From DATKOF01 sp035524795 (GTDB taxonomy: Bacteria; Pseudomonadota; Gammaproteobacteria; Burkholderiales; SG8-41): 64,000 bases of DNA. The stretch is from contig DATKOF010000011.1 of assembly GCA_035524795.1 (NCBI GenBank), forward strand, positions 1 through 64,000. The letters are read 5' to 3'. The position numbers were made by a program, and so were the translations under genes. The notes under the pieces are model-generated. The model ran no database searches and was not told where the DNA came from. It saw only the letters and a list, made by a program, of their open reading frames with translations. Positions 1 to 8,573 of this stretch are shown one piece after another (within the stretch, counting starts at the first letter, position 1; each line of letters begins with the position of its first letter).

Positions 1-73
1 CCTGGGACAACAGCACGTCAGCTTCACGCAGCTTGTGGATGATTTCTTCCGCGGTGTAACGTTTCCGAGCCAT
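1..73 (-). CDS. IS3-family transposase OrfA, N-terminal fragment
   Basis: Only the first 24 codons are present. They read MARKRYTAEEIIHKLREADV and onward, the typical N-terminus of IS3-family OrfA proteins, which bind the IS ends through a helix-turn-helix and are fused to OrfB by programmed frameshifting. The start ATG (73 to 71) follows a purine-rich AGGAGAC ribosome binding site. The rest runs off the window edge. Confidence 0.85.
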   Translation of the reverse strand, partial: MARKRYTAEEIIHKLREADVLLSQ

Positions 74-141
74 GGTCAAAGTCTCCTATTTCGGTTAGTT
101 TAGGGACTTTCAACCTGGATCAGGAATTTCAGGACAGGTCA
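1..141 (-). mobile_element. 5' end of an IS3-family insertion sequence (cut by window edge)
   Basis: The minus strand carries the beginning of an IS3-type OrfA 68 bp inside a sequence starting TGACCTGTCCTG (positions 141 to 130 read on the minus strand). TGACCTG-type ends are usual for the IS407-like branch of IS3 elements, so position 141 is taken as the probable terminal inverted repeat. The other end lies outside the window, so the target duplication and completeness cannot be judged. The element sits 28 bp beyond the stop of the neighbouring secreted-protein gene and does not interrupt it. Confidence 0.7.
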
Positions 142-169
142 GGCCTACCAATTTTTTCCTCTATCGCTG

Positions 170-568
170 TTATTTGGCTTTGCGGCTGGGGAAAAGCCGC
201 GAAGCCTGCCACATGTAGAGCGTGATCGGCGCGGACGTGATGGCGACGGTGCCGTCGCCGTTGATTACCCGCGCGGACAGTGTATGTTCGCCGCGTTCGA
301 CGCCGGTCAGCGGGAAATGCGTGTCCTGCAGTTTCGCCACCGAATTTCCGTCCAGCAGGATTTCAATCCAGTCGCCGCGGTCGCTGCGCAGCGCCGGCGC
401 TATTTTCACGGTCACCCGTACGTTACCGCTGTTGTCGTGAACGGTCGCCTCATTTTTGGGGTGGGTGATCAAAAGGGAGCGGTAGGGGTCACTGAATGCG
501 GGGGCGCTCAATGCGAGCAGAATCGTCAGCGTTGATAAAAGACAGAACCCATCGAATATGACTTTCAT
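170..568 (-). CDS. Small secreted protein with Ig-like beta-sandwich domain
   Basis: The 132-aa product has a signal peptide (MKVIFDGFCLLSTLTILLAL, then SAPAFS). A domain of about 90 residues follows, with the pattern ITHPKNEATVHDNSGNVRVTV...LLDG...GVERGEHTLSARVINGDG. Alternating strands, an LDG turn and an RGEH turn resemble the beta-sandwich tail often seen in betaproteobacterial DUF4124-type periplasmic proteins; that resemblance is from memory of the pattern only. The ATG was preferred over an in-frame upstream start because it follows a GGAGGC ribosome binding site and overlaps the stop of the upstream EAL gene (ATGA), implying translational coupling. The function is unknown. An IS3 element lies just downstream. 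Confidence 0.6.
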   Translation of the reverse strand: MKVIFDGFCLLSTLTILLALSAPAFSDPYRSLLITHPKNEATVHDNSGNVRVTVKIAPALRSDRGDWIEILLDGNSVAKLQDTHFPLTGVERGEHTLSARVINGDGTVAITSAPITLYMWQASRLFPSRKAK

Positions 569-2154
569 GCCGCCTCCCTGGCCGTACCTTTCATGCCTGA
601 CCACCCCGTGATGAGGTCCGCGAACGGCATCGGTTTCCCGAACAGCCAACCCTGGGCGAACTGCACGCCGCGCTCGCGCAGGAATTGCGCCTGCGCCTCA
701 GTCTCGACGCCCTCCGCGACCATCTTGAGGTTCAGCGATTTTGCCATTTCGATGATATGCAGCACCACATGGCTGGTCGGCGTGTCGGTGTTGATGGTGT
801 CGACAAACGATTTATCGATCTTCAGGTAATCGAGTTCCAAACTCTCCAGAGAAGCGAGACTCGAGTAGCCAGTACCAAAATCGTCAATCGCGACGTGGAC
901 GCCGACTGCACGTATTTCGTGAATGGTCTTCTTTGCTGTTTCGGGTTTAATGAAGCCGCGCTCGGTCGCCTCGGCGATCAGATTGCCAGGTCCGGCCTTG
1001 GTTGCATCCGACAGGCGGCGCAGCAGTTCGATGGTGGCTTCGGCGTGCAGGTCCGCCGAAGAGAGGTTGAAACCGATATGAAAATCCGGGTGCCGCTCGA
1101 ACAGACCGACTGCGTCATGGGAAATAAGCTGCACCACACGCTCGGTAATGCGTTGAATCAAACCGCTGTCTTCGGCGGCCGGAATGAAAAGATCGGGGCG
1201 CACCATCTCGCCATTCGGGCGCCGCCAGCGGATCAGCGCTTCCGCGCCGGCCCATTTCCCCGTTTGCAGATCAACCACCGGCTGATAGACGAGGAAGAAC
1301 TCGCCGCGCTTCAACGCCGTCTTGATGACACCGGGCAGCGCCAGTTGCAAGCGGGCCAGATAAGAGATGGCAAGCGCGAGCACGATTCCCGCCACGAACC
1401 CGACCGGCACCAGTACTTTCGCGAAGGAGCGGGTCTGGTCATAGAGATGGGACACGGGAAAGGCGGCAATGGCGGCGACAAAATGGGTGTTCGAGGCGAG
1501 CACGGCGACGATATAACCGCCGGATATAAAGGTGGCTTCGCCACGACGACCTTGCAGCACATTGACCCACGCCGGATCGATGAAGCCGCGGGAAGCATAA
1601 GTGAGCCCTCCCGGATTGGCGAACAGGGCAACCGACAGATCCGGCTCCGACTGGTTCACATCAATGGGCAGGTTTCTGTGAATGACCGCCGCAAAACCGT
1701 CCTGCTCGATCACCAGATAAGTGTTGTCGTTATCGAACGGCATCTTCACGTTGAACCGTACTTTGGCGCCAGAGGGTGTGATGTAATCCACGGGGCCGAC
1801 TGGGAACTTCGGTATGGTCACCTTTCCCAATGAAGAGCACACCATCCGGTCGTCGGATATATAACCGACAGCCTGGATGTAAATGGACGAAAGATCGATC
1901 TGCCGCATGATATTGACGTTCTCGACGGAGCAAGGATCGGCAGAATGCGACACGCGCAATTTCCTGATGCCATCGCGAATTTGATCTGCGGTGCTGTCCG
2001 ATCGCCGCAGCACGTCTTGCGCGTAATAAAGCGCGTGATTTATCTCTGTTTTACGCGCTTGTTTATTGGCGAGATAAAGCGCGAACAGTATAGGCGCAGC
2101 AATTGCGAGCAATGCCACGATCAGCGTGAGAGCCACAGCGATGCGTTTACTCAT
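565..2154 (-). CDS. CSS-motif EAL-domain cyclic-di-GMP phosphodiesterase
   Basis: This 529-aa inner-membrane protein has a transmembrane helix at about residues 5-27, a periplasmic CSS-type sensor region, a second helix near 245-265, and a C-terminal EAL domain. The sensor contains two cysteines (DPCSVENVN and DRMVCSS), which in this family form a redox-sensitive disulfide. The EAL domain keeps EALIRW, NLSSADL, AEATE, IDDFGTGYSSL, LKIDKSF and EGVET, so the metal- and substrate-binding residues for hydrolysis of c-di-GMP to pGpG look complete. The start at MSKRIAVAL was chosen because the hydrophobic helix begins there; a TTG start 23 codons upstream is possible. It is translationally coupled to the secreted protein downstream, which could sense or be controlled with it. 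Confidence 0.88.
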   Translation of the reverse strand: MSKRIAVALTLIVALLAIAAPILFALYLANKQARKTEINHALYYAQDVLRRSDSTADQIRDGIRKLRVSHSADPCSVENVNIMRQIDLSSIYIQAVGYISDDRMVCSSLGKVTIPKFPVGPVDYITPSGAKVRFNVKMPFDNDNTYLVIEQDGFAAVIHRNLPIDVNQSEPDLSVALFANPGGLTYASRGFIDPAWVNVLQGRRGEATFISGGYIVAVLASNTHFVAAIAAFPVSHLYDQTRSFAKVLVPVGFVAGIVLALAISYLARLQLALPGVIKTALKRGEFFLVYQPVVDLQTGKWAGAEALIRWRRPNGEMVRPDLFIPAAEDSGLIQRITERVVQLISHDAVGLFERHPDFHIGFNLSSADLHAEATIELLRRLSDATKAGPGNLIAEATERGFIKPETAKKTIHEIRAVGVHVAIDDFGTGYSSLASLESLELDYLKIDKSFVDTINTDTPTSHVVLHIIEMAKSLNLKMVAEGVETEAQAQFLRERGVQFAQGWLFGKPMPFADLITGWSGMKGTAREAA

Positions 2155-2492
2155 TGTTTTACGCAGTCTGCGTGTTGATTTATCCCGTCCGCGTCTTTGT
2201 GGGACATTCCACCCCTTTTGCAAAATGTTACGCCCATATCAGCGGCCAGTCATGCGGCATAGTATTCGAATATATCGGCAAAACCAGATGGTTTTTCAAT
2301 CAAACCGCGGATTTTCGATCCATTGAGCGGCATCCAGGCCGGCTACGGAGAGCGCCGACATTCGAAACGGGGGCTGGCAAGCCTTTTTTGTTGTTCTGTG
2401 AAACTGTAAATAAATGCAACGGCACGCCGCGTGAAGCTGATGGGTTTGTTAACCTTTCGGACGGGCAACGACAGTTGATGCGGGGGGACGAA
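2155..2492. promoter_or_regulatory. Divergent intergenic region between EAL gene and Spy-like gene
   Basis: About 340 bp separate the two divergent starts and hold no convincing gene. It is less GC-rich than its surroundings and contains a short palindrome, ATATTCGAATAT-like, near 2270. A possible sigma-70 element for the plus-strand gene is TTGTTG followed 17 bp later by TAAATG (around 2390-2420), but this is weak. Both promoters must lie here, because the genes have no other upstream space. Confidence 0.35.
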
Positions 2493-3044
2493 ATGAAGAC
2501 GGTGATGAAAGTGACAACTCTGCTGGCGGCGTTGCTGTTTGCCGCCCAGGTCTGGGCGCAGTTCGGCGGTGATCGGCGCGACGAGGGCGGGCCGGGCGGC
2601 GCTCCGCAGGAGCGCGGCGATTCCTTTCAGAACGCGCTGGCGCGGGATTTCCAGGCGCGGCTCGATCGCCTGAAGGAGGCGCTGAAGCTGACGCCGGAGC
2701 AGGAAGCCGCGTGGCAGGCGTACGAGGACAAGGTCAGGGCGTTGATGACCGACATCAACGCACATCCCGCCGCGCCGCCGGAAAATCAGACCGCATTGCA
2801 GAAGATCGATCAGCAGGTGAACACCGCGCGCGACCGTCTGACCGCGATGGAGGACATCGCGGTCGCCGCCAAGTCGCTTTACGCCGGTCTGAACAGCGAG
2901 CAGAAAACCGTCGCCGACCAGCGTCTTGCCGGGACGTTGCCGCAGCTCTATTCCGCCGATGCCGGCGGCGCTCCGCCCATGGGCGGAATGCGCGGAGGCT
3001 TTCGTCAGCGTCAGCGGCCGTCCGCGCCACCGCAGCTGCAGTGA
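2493..3044 (+). CDS. Spy/CpxP-like LTxxQ periplasmic protein
   Basis: The 183-aa product has a clear signal peptide (hydrophobic LLAALLFAA, cleavage near VWAQ). Its mature part is rich in charged helices, with LTPEQEAAWQAYEDKV and a later LNSEQKTVADQRL. These are the paired LTxxQ-type motifs of the Spy/CpxP family, helical cradles that act as periplasmic chaperones or envelope-stress sensors. The C-terminus is a Gly/Arg/Pro-rich tail. The start follows a GGGGGGACGAA ribosome binding site; ATG at 2478 is an alternative. It converges on spoT 39 bp downstream. Confidence 0.75.
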   Translation: MKTVMKVTTLLAALLFAAQVWAQFGGDRRDEGGPGGAPQERGDSFQNALARDFQARLDRLKEALKLTPEQEAAWQAYEDKVRALMTDINAHPAAPPENQTALQKIDQQVNTARDRLTAMEDIAVAAKSLYAGLNSEQKTVADQRLAGTLPQLYSADAGGAPPMGGMRGGFRQRQRPSAPPQLQ

Positions 3045-3083
3045 TGGGGCCGCTGCTGGCCGGCCGCCGAAGAATACCGGCTG

Positions 3084-5213
3084 TCAGTTTTTGATGCGGG
3101 TGATGCGGATGACCTGCGGGATGCGGCGCAGCGCGCGCATGATCTGCGCGAGATGCATCCGGTTCGATACCTGCAGCGTGAAATTCATCGTTGCGTAGCG
3201 GTCGCCCTGATCGGGGTCGACCGCGACGTTGTCGATGTTGGATCCGGCCTCCGCGATTTCGGCGGCGACTTTGGCGAGCACGCCGCGCTCGTTGATGACC
3301 ATCAGCCGGATGCTGACGTCGAACAGTTTCTTGGTGTCGGTCGCCCATTCGACGTCGAACAACTTGTCGGGGTCGGCGCGCAGCTTGGCGATCAGCGGAC
3401 AGTCGTGGGTATGCACCATCATGCCCTGATCCTTGTTGATGATGCCGATGATCGGATCGCCGGGAATCGGTTTGCAGCACTGGGCGAACTGCACCGCCAT
3501 GCCTTCCGAACCGCGGATCACGATCGGCGCGCCGGACTTGGGTTCGCTGCGCTGCGCGTCGCCGAGCGACAGCAGGCGGCGCGCGACGACGATACCGAGC
3601 CGTTTGCCGAGGCCGATGTCGGCCAGGATTTCGGTGCGCGATTTGGCGCCGGTGTCCTTCAGCAGTTTGTCCCACTGTTCGGAACTGACACGCGCGATCT
3701 CCGACTGGAACGCGCTCAGCGCCTGGTTCAGCAGCCGTTCGCCGAGCCGCGCCGACTCGCGGTACTGCGTGGTCTTCAGGAAATGCCGGATCTGCGAACG
3801 CGCCCTGGCGGTGGCGACGAAGTTCAGCCACAGCGGGTTGGGCTTGGCGTAGGTCGCGGTGATGATCTCGACGCGGTCGCCGTTCTTCAGCTCGGTGCGC
3901 AGTGGCACCAGCTCGCTGTTGATGCGCGCGGCGACGCAGCAGTTGCCGATGTCGGTGTGCACCGCGTAGGCGAAATCGACCGTGGTCGCGCCGCGCGGCA
4001 GCGCGAGGATTTTTCCTTTCGGCGTGAACACGTAGACTTCGCTCGGAAACAGGTCGACTTTCAGGTGTTCCAGAAATTCCGCCGAGTTGCCGCTTTCGGA
4101 CTGGATTTCGAGCAGGCTCTGCAGCCACTGGTGGGTCTTCTTTTGCAGTTCGCTGAACGAGGTGTCGGAACTTTTGTACAGCCAGTGCGAGGCGACGCCG
4201 GCCTCGGCGATCTTGTGCATCTCGCGGGTGCGGATCTGCACCTCGACCGGCGCGCCGAACGGCCCGAACAGCGTGGTGTGCAGCGACTGGTAGCCGTTGG
4301 CCTTGGGAATCGCGATGTAGTCCTTGAACTTGCCGGGAATCGGGTTATAGAGCGCGTGCAGCGCGCCGAGCGCGAGATAGCACGACGGCACGTCGGCGAC
4401 GACGACGCGGAAACCGAACACGTCGAGCACGTTGGCGAACGACAGGTGTTTGTCGCGCATCTTGCGGTAGATGCTGTAGAGGTTCTTGGCGCGGCCCTGC
4501 ACCACGGCATCGACGCGTTCCTGGCGCAGGCGCCTCTCGATCGCCTCCTGAATCTTGCCGACGACTTCGCGGCGGTTGCCGCTGGCCGCGCGCACCGCCT
4601 TCGACAGCGCCTGATAACGCAGCGGGTAGAGATGGCGGAAGCTCAGGTCTTCGAGCTCCTGGAAGATCGCGTTGAGGCCGAGCCGGTTGGCGATCGGCGC
4701 GTAGATGTCGAGGGTCTCGCGCGCGATGCGGCGGCGCTTCGGCGCCGGCACTGCGTCGAGCGTGCGCATGTTGTGCAGGCGGTCGGCGAGCTTGATCAGG
4801 ATCACGCGCACGTCGCGCGCCATCGCCAGCAGCATCTTGCGGAAGTTCTCGGCCTGCGCCTCCTCCTGCGTCTCGAATTCGATCTTGTCGAGTTTGGAGA
4901 CGCCGTCCACCAGTTCGGCCACCGGCTTGCCGAAGCGTTCGCCGATTTCTGCCTTGGTGACGGCGGTATCCTCGACCACGTCGTGCAGCAGCGCGGCGGT
5001 CAGCGCCTGCGAGTCGAGATGCAGCTGGGCGAGAATGTTGGCGACCGCCAGCGGATGCGAGATGTAGGGGTCGCCCGATTCGCGGTACTGGCCGTTATGC
5101 GCGACCTCGCTGAAATGGTAGGCGGTCTCCAGCCGTTCGACGTCCTCCGGCTTGAGATAGCTGGACCATTCCTTGAACAGCGTGGTCGCGGTCTGTGCGA
5201 TCGGTTGCAGCAT
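3084..5213 (-). CDS. spoT: Bifunctional (p)ppGpp synthetase/hydrolase
   Basis: The 709-aa protein has the full RelA/SpoT architecture: N-terminal HD hydrolase (ISHPLAVANIL, HDVVEDT, ADRLHNMRTL), synthetase domain, TGS domain (DLFPSEVYVFTPKGKI) and a C-terminal ACT domain. The synthetase loop reads KFKDYIAIPKANGYQSLH, the basic RxKD-type loop typical of bifunctional enzymes rather than the acidic ExDD of monofunctional RelA. It makes and degrades the alarmone that reprograms transcription during starvation. The start MLQPIAQ was preferred over a start 12 codons upstream because it matches the usual N-terminus. It lies downstream of gmk and rpoZ, the conserved order in beta- and gammaproteobacteria. 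Confidence 0.96.
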   Translation of the reverse strand: MLQPIAQTATTLFKEWSSYLKPEDVERLETAYHFSEVAHNGQYRESGDPYISHPLAVANILAQLHLDSQALTAALLHDVVEDTAVTKAEIGERFGKPVAELVDGVSKLDKIEFETQEEAQAENFRKMLLAMARDVRVILIKLADRLHNMRTLDAVPAPKRRRIARETLDIYAPIANRLGLNAIFQELEDLSFRHLYPLRYQALSKAVRAASGNRREVVGKIQEAIERRLRQERVDAVVQGRAKNLYSIYRKMRDKHLSFANVLDVFGFRVVVADVPSCYLALGALHALYNPIPGKFKDYIAIPKANGYQSLHTTLFGPFGAPVEVQIRTREMHKIAEAGVASHWLYKSSDTSFSELQKKTHQWLQSLLEIQSESGNSAEFLEHLKVDLFPSEVYVFTPKGKILALPRGATTVDFAYAVHTDIGNCCVAARINSELVPLRTELKNGDRVEIITATYAKPNPLWLNFVATARARSQIRHFLKTTQYRESARLGERLLNQALSAFQSEIARVSSEQWDKLLKDTGAKSRTEILADIGLGKRLGIVVARRLLSLGDAQRSEPKSGAPIVIRGSEGMAVQFAQCCKPIPGDPIIGIINKDQGMMVHTHDCPLIAKLRADPDKLFDVEWATDTKKLFDVSIRLMVINERGVLAKVAAEIAEAGSNIDNVAVDPDQGDRYATMNFTLQVSNRMHLAQIMRALRRIPQVIRITRIKN

Positions 5214-5267
5214 AAGGCTCACTATCCCATATATCGGGACAGCCCGCAAAACCGCAACCGGCCGGGA

Positions 5268-5474
5268 TCAGGCCGGGGTTCGGGAGAGGATTTCCGCCCC
5301 GTATTTGCCGGCCGCCAGCTCGCGCAGCGCGATCACGGTCGGCTTGTCGCGGTTGGCATCGACTGCAGGCGCGGCGCCGTTGATCAACTGGCGCGCGCGG
5401 TAGGTCGCGGCGAGGGTCAGTTCGAAGCGGTTGGGGACGACTTTCAGGCAGTCGTCGACGGTGATGCGTGCCAT
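5268..5474 (-). CDS. rpoZ: DNA-directed RNA polymerase subunit omega
   Basis: The product is 68 aa, beginning MARITVDDCLKVVPNRFELT and containing ATYRARQLINGA and KPTVIALRELA, which are diagnostic of omega. Omega chaperones the beta' subunit into the core enzyme and forms part of a ppGpp-binding site, which fits its place directly upstream of spoT. Its start is 7 bp after the gmk stop, so the two are co-transcribed. Confidence 0.96.
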   Translation of the reverse strand: MARITVDDCLKVVPNRFELTLAATYRARQLINGAAPAVDANRDKPTVIALRELAAGKYGAEILSRTPA

Positions 5475-5481
5475 GTTGTTC

Positions 5482-6090
5482 CTATTTCATCCGGTTGGTC
5501 GGTGGGTGGTGGCGGGCGAGCTGGGCGTCGCTGCGCAGCCGTTCGGCGCGGACGATCGCGATCAGGTCGCGCACCGCCTCCTCGAAATCGCTGTTGATAA
5601 TAACATAGTCGAACTCCCCGGCATGGCCGATCTCCTCGCGCGCCGCGGCCAGCCGCCGCGCGATCACGTCCGGCGCGTCCTGCGCGCGCTTGTTGAGCCG
5701 CGCCACCAGCGTTTCGAACGACGGCGGCAGGATGAAGATACCGACCGCCTCCGGGATCAGCTTCCTGATCTGCGCCGCGCCCTGCCAGTCGATTTCGAGC
5801 AGGATGTCGTCGCCGGCGTCGCGGCGCTCGGCGACCCAGCTGCGCGAGGTGCCGTAGCAATGGCCGTGCACCAGCGCGTGTTCGAGCAACTCGTCCTGCT
5901 CGACAAGTTTCCGGAATTGTTCCTCGCTGACGAAATGGTAGTCGCGCGCGTGCGCCTCACCCGGGCGCGGCGGGCGCGTCGTATACGAGATCGACAGCTT
6001 GACCCGGGGATCGGCCTTCAGCAGCTCGGCGACCAGACTGGTCTTGCCGCCGCCCGACGGCGCGCATACGATGAACAAGTTGCCGCTCAT
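5482..6090 (-). CDS. gmk: Guanylate kinase
   Basis: The 202-aa enzyme phosphorylates GMP to GDP using ATP. It has an N-terminal P-loop (APSGGGKTSL), the GMP-binding segment SYTTRPPRPGE, and the EIDWQGAAQIR segment. Length and order match the family. The start overlaps the yicC stop by 4 bp (ATGA). It is grouped with rpoZ and spoT, linking guanine nucleotide supply and ppGpp metabolism. Confidence 0.96.
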   Translation of the reverse strand: MSGNLFIVCAPSGGGKTSLVAELLKADPRVKLSISYTTRPPRPGEAHARDYHFVSEEQFRKLVEQDELLEHALVHGHCYGTSRSWVAERRDAGDDILLEIDWQGAAQIRKLIPEAVGIFILPPSFETLVARLNKRAQDAPDVIARRLAAAREEIGHAGEFDYVIINSDFEEAVRDLIAIVRAERLRSDAQLARHHPPTNRMK

Positions 6091-6953
6091 TCGATATTCT
6101 GGATCTGTTCGCGCATCTGCTCGATCAGCAGCTTCAGCTCGAGCGCAACGTTGGTGACTTCGAGATCGGCGGACTTGGAGGCCAGCGTGTTGGCCTCGCG
6201 ATTCAGCTCCTGCATCAGGAAATCGAGCCGTTTGCCGGCGGCGCCGCCGGCGGCCAGCACACGCTTTACTTCGCCGAGGTGTGCGGCCAGCCGCGACAAC
6301 TCCTCATCGACATCGATGCGGCTGGCGAACAGCGCGATTTCCTGGCGCACGCGCTCGTCGTCGCCGCCCGCCATCGCTTCGCGCAGCCGCGCCGCGAGTT
6401 TGTCGCGGAACGTGGCGATCACCTGCGGCATGCGCGGCGCGACCCCCGCCACCAGCTTTTCCATCGCTGCGGCGCGCTCGGCCAGCACCGCCGCGAGCCG
6501 CTCGCCCTCGCGCGCGCGCGCCGCGGAAAATTCATCGAGCGCCGCGCGCAGCGCATCAAAGCAGGCGTCGCGCAGCTGCTCCGCGGCCAGCGTATCCGAG
6601 CCGAGCACGCCCGGCCAGTGCAGGATGTCGTCCGCGGTCAGGCCGGCCACGCTCGGCCAGGCGAGACGCAGCTGTTCGCTCAGCGCGCGCAGCTGCCTCA
6701 GCGTTTCGGGGTTGAGTTCGAAGCTCTTCTGCGCGCCGGCCGCGGCGCCGAGGCCGATCCGGCATTCGACCTTGCCGCGCTGGACGCGCGCCACCACCAT
6801 TTCGCGCAGCCCGGACTCGAACGGCCGCACTTCCTCGGGAACGCGGAACTGCACATCGAGATAGCGGTGGTTGACCGAGCGCAGCTCGACGCTGAGCGTC
6901 GCCGCGCCGATGTCGCGCATCACGCTTGCATATCCGGTCATGCTGTAAATCAT
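6087..6953 (-). CDS. yicC: YicC-type endoribonuclease family protein
   Basis: The 288-aa protein begins MIYSMTGYAS, the hallmark of the YicC/YloC family, and ends with the conserved segment GKRLDFLMQELNREANTLASK. E. coli YicC has been linked to small-RNA turnover and endoribonuclease activity. The gene heads the yicC-gmk-rpoZ-spoT run and is divergent from rph, the usual arrangement. Confidence 0.93.
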   Translation of the reverse strand: MIYSMTGYASVMRDIGAATLSVELRSVNHRYLDVQFRVPEEVRPFESGLREMVVARVQRGKVECRIGLGAAAGAQKSFELNPETLRQLRALSEQLRLAWPSVAGLTADDILHWPGVLGSDTLAAEQLRDACFDALRAALDEFSAARAREGERLAAVLAERAAAMEKLVAGVAPRMPQVIATFRDKLAARLREAMAGGDDERVRQEIALFASRIDVDEELSRLAAHLGEVKRVLAAGGAAGKRLDFLMQELNREANTLASKSADLEVTNVALELKLLIEQMREQIQNIE

Positions 6954-7027
6954 GGGATCGCGTGCGGAACGGGGGATGGAGGGTTGAAGGTAAAATATAA
7001 CGCTTGGAAGATAGCACAGGGAGACTT
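6954..7027. promoter_or_regulatory. Divergent yicC / rph promoter region
   Basis: The 74-bp gap between the two divergent starts contains an AT-rich core, TAAAATATAA (6991-7000), in otherwise GC-rich DNA. It can supply -10 elements in both directions, but -35 boxes are not clear. A GGGAG ribosome binding site precedes the rph ATG. Confidence 0.45.
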
Positions 7028-7747
7028 ATGCGACCAAGTCAGCGTCAGCCCGGCGAATTGCGCGCCATCCGCATCACGCGCCGTTACACGCGGCACGCCG
7101 AAGGTTCGGTGCTGATCGAATGCGGCGACACGCGGGTGATCTGCACCGCCAGCGTGCTCGACCAGGTGCCGTCGTTCCTGAAAGGTAAGGGCCAGGGCTG
7201 GCTGACCGCCGAGTACGGAATGCTGCCGCGCTCGACTCATACCCGCAGCGACCGCGAGGCGGCGCGCGGCAAACAGAGCGGCCGCACCCAGGAAATCCAG
7301 CGCCTGATCGGGCGCGCGCTGCGCGCGGTCGTCGACCTTGAAAAAATCGGCGAGCGCACGCTGCACGTCGATTGCGATGTGATCCAGGCCGACGGCGGCA
7401 CCCGCACTGCAGCCATCACCGGCGCATTCGTCGCCGTGCATGACGCGGCGGATTTCATGCTGAAGAAAAAAATGATCGCCGCGACGCCGATCCGCGATTT
7501 CGTCGCGGCAGTGTCGGTCGGGGTTTACGAGGGGACGCCGGTGCTCGATCTCGACTACGCCGAGGACTCGGCGTGCGACACCGATATGAATGTGGTGATG
7601 ACCGGTGATGGCGGGCTGATCGAAGTGCAGGGCACCGCCGAAGGCGCGCCGTTCTTGCGCGCCGAACTCGATGCGATGCTCGATCTCGCAACCAAGGGCA
7701 TCCAGCAACTGATCGCCGTACAGAAAATGGCGTTACAGCAGAACTGA
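7028..7747 (+). CDS. rph: Ribonuclease PH
   Basis: The 239-aa phosphorolytic 3'-5' exoribonuclease trims tRNA 3' ends. It begins MRPSQRQPGELRAIRITR and contains SVLIECGDTRVICTASV, GWLTAEYGMLPRSTHTR, REAARGKQSGRTQEIQRLIGR-type and DCDVIQADGGTRTA segments, all standard for RNase PH. The start was set by GGGAG 7 bp upstream; a start 8 codons earlier has no such support. It begins a plus-strand run with rdgB and hemW. Confidence 0.96.
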   Translation: MRPSQRQPGELRAIRITRRYTRHAEGSVLIECGDTRVICTASVLDQVPSFLKGKGQGWLTAEYGMLPRSTHTRSDREAARGKQSGRTQEIQRLIGRALRAVVDLEKIGERTLHVDCDVIQADGGTRTAAITGAFVAVHDAADFMLKKKMIAATPIRDFVAAVSVGVYEGTPVLDLDYAEDSACDTDMNVVMTGDGGLIEVQGTAEGAPFLRAELDAMLDLATKGIQQLIAVQKMALQQN

Positions 7748-7748
7748 A

Positions 7749-7946
7749 CCGCAGAGACGCAGAGGCGCGGAGAAAACAGGATGCAGGGAAAGGCAAAAAA
7801 ACGGCCACAGAGGACACAGAGCCCACAGAGGTACCCCTCAAATCCAGAACTGTCGCAGTTTTTCGCTTTTTCTCGGTGTCCTCTGTGATCTCTGTGGCTG
7901 GAAGGTCTCTGTCTTTAGTGTTCTCCGCGCCTCTGCGTCTCTGCGG
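7749..7946. repeat. 198-bp intergenic inverted-repeat element between rph and rdgB
   Basis: Perfect 26-bp arms (7749-7774 and 7921-7946) built from CGCAGAGACGCAGAGG-type units flank a 146-bp centre. Inside are imperfect inverted copies of a CACAGAG-rich motif: GCCACAGAGGACACAGAG at 7804-7821 and the reverse-complement type at 7875-7899. The RNA would fold into one long hairpin. The unit looks like the CGCAGAG repeats scattered between genes in many environmental proteobacteria, a MITE-like or REP-like non-coding element. It begins one base after the rph stop and ends 12 bp before rdgB. Confidence 0.85.
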
Positions 7947-7958
7947 TAAATTAGTCCC

Positions 7959-8573
7959 ATGAAAAAAATCGTCATTGCGTCGAACAACCTCGGCAAGCTC
8001 AACGAAATCGCCGCGTTGCTCGCGCCGCTCGACATTGAAATCGTGCCGCAGTCCGCGCTTGGCGTCTCCGAGGCCGACGAGCCGCACGATACTTTCATCG
8101 AGAACGCGCTGGCCAAGGCGCGTCACGCGAGCAGCCAGACCGGTCTGCTGGCGCTGGCCGACGATTCCGGCATCTGCGTCGATGCGCTGGGCGGCGCGCC
8201 GGGCGTGCGTTCGGCGCGCTTCGCGGACGGGCCGGCCGGCGGCCGCGAGGCGCAGGACGAGCGCAACAACCGCAAGCTGCTCGAACTGCTTGCCGATAAA
8301 AGCGACCGTCGTGCGCATTACTGTTGTGCGGTGGTGCTGCTGCGCCACGCCGACGATCCGCAGCCGCTGATCGGCGAGGGCGAATGGCACGGCGAAATCG
8401 CACGCGCGCCACGCGGCAGCGGCGGTTTCGGCTACGACCCGTTGTTCTGGGTACCGGAACTGGGCAGGACCGGCGCCGAACTCAAACCCGAAGAAAAAAA
8501 CCGCATCAGCCATCGCGGTCAGGCGCTCGCCGCGCTCGTGGCGCGCTTGCGATCGCAGCGCGAGTTGCAATGA
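7959..8573 (+). CDS. rdgB: dITP/XTP pyrophosphatase (RdgB/HAM1 family)
   Basis: The 204-aa protein begins MKKIVIASNNLGKLNEI, with the SNN..K..E nucleotide-binding motif, and contains LADDSGICVDALGGAPGVRSAR and GGFGYDPLFWVPE, which are diagnostic of the family. It hydrolyses non-canonical purine triphosphates to monophosphates and so protects DNA and RNA. The stop overlaps the hemW start (ATGA). Confidence 0.96.
   Translation: MKKIVIASNNLGKLNEIAALLAPLDIEIVPQSALGVSEADEPHDTFIENALAKARHASSQTGLLALADDSGICVDALGGAPGVRSARFADGPAGGREAQDERNNRKLLELLADKSDRRAHYCCAVVLLRHADDPQPLIGEGEWHGEIARAPRGSGGFGYDPLFWVPELGRTGAELKPEEKNRISHRGQALAALVARLRSQRELQ

Noticed and set aside
3153..5597. Very long plus-strand frame opposite spoT, rpoZ and part of gmk
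   Set aside because: It is the mirror of GC-rich coding DNA; its product is Arg/Ala/Val/Asp-rich without motifs, while the minus strand encodes clear enzymes.
7749..7946. CRISPR array from repeated CACAGAG / GCAGAGACG units
   Set aside because: The units are inverted, of unequal spacing and without unique spacers; it is a hairpin-type intergenic repeat.
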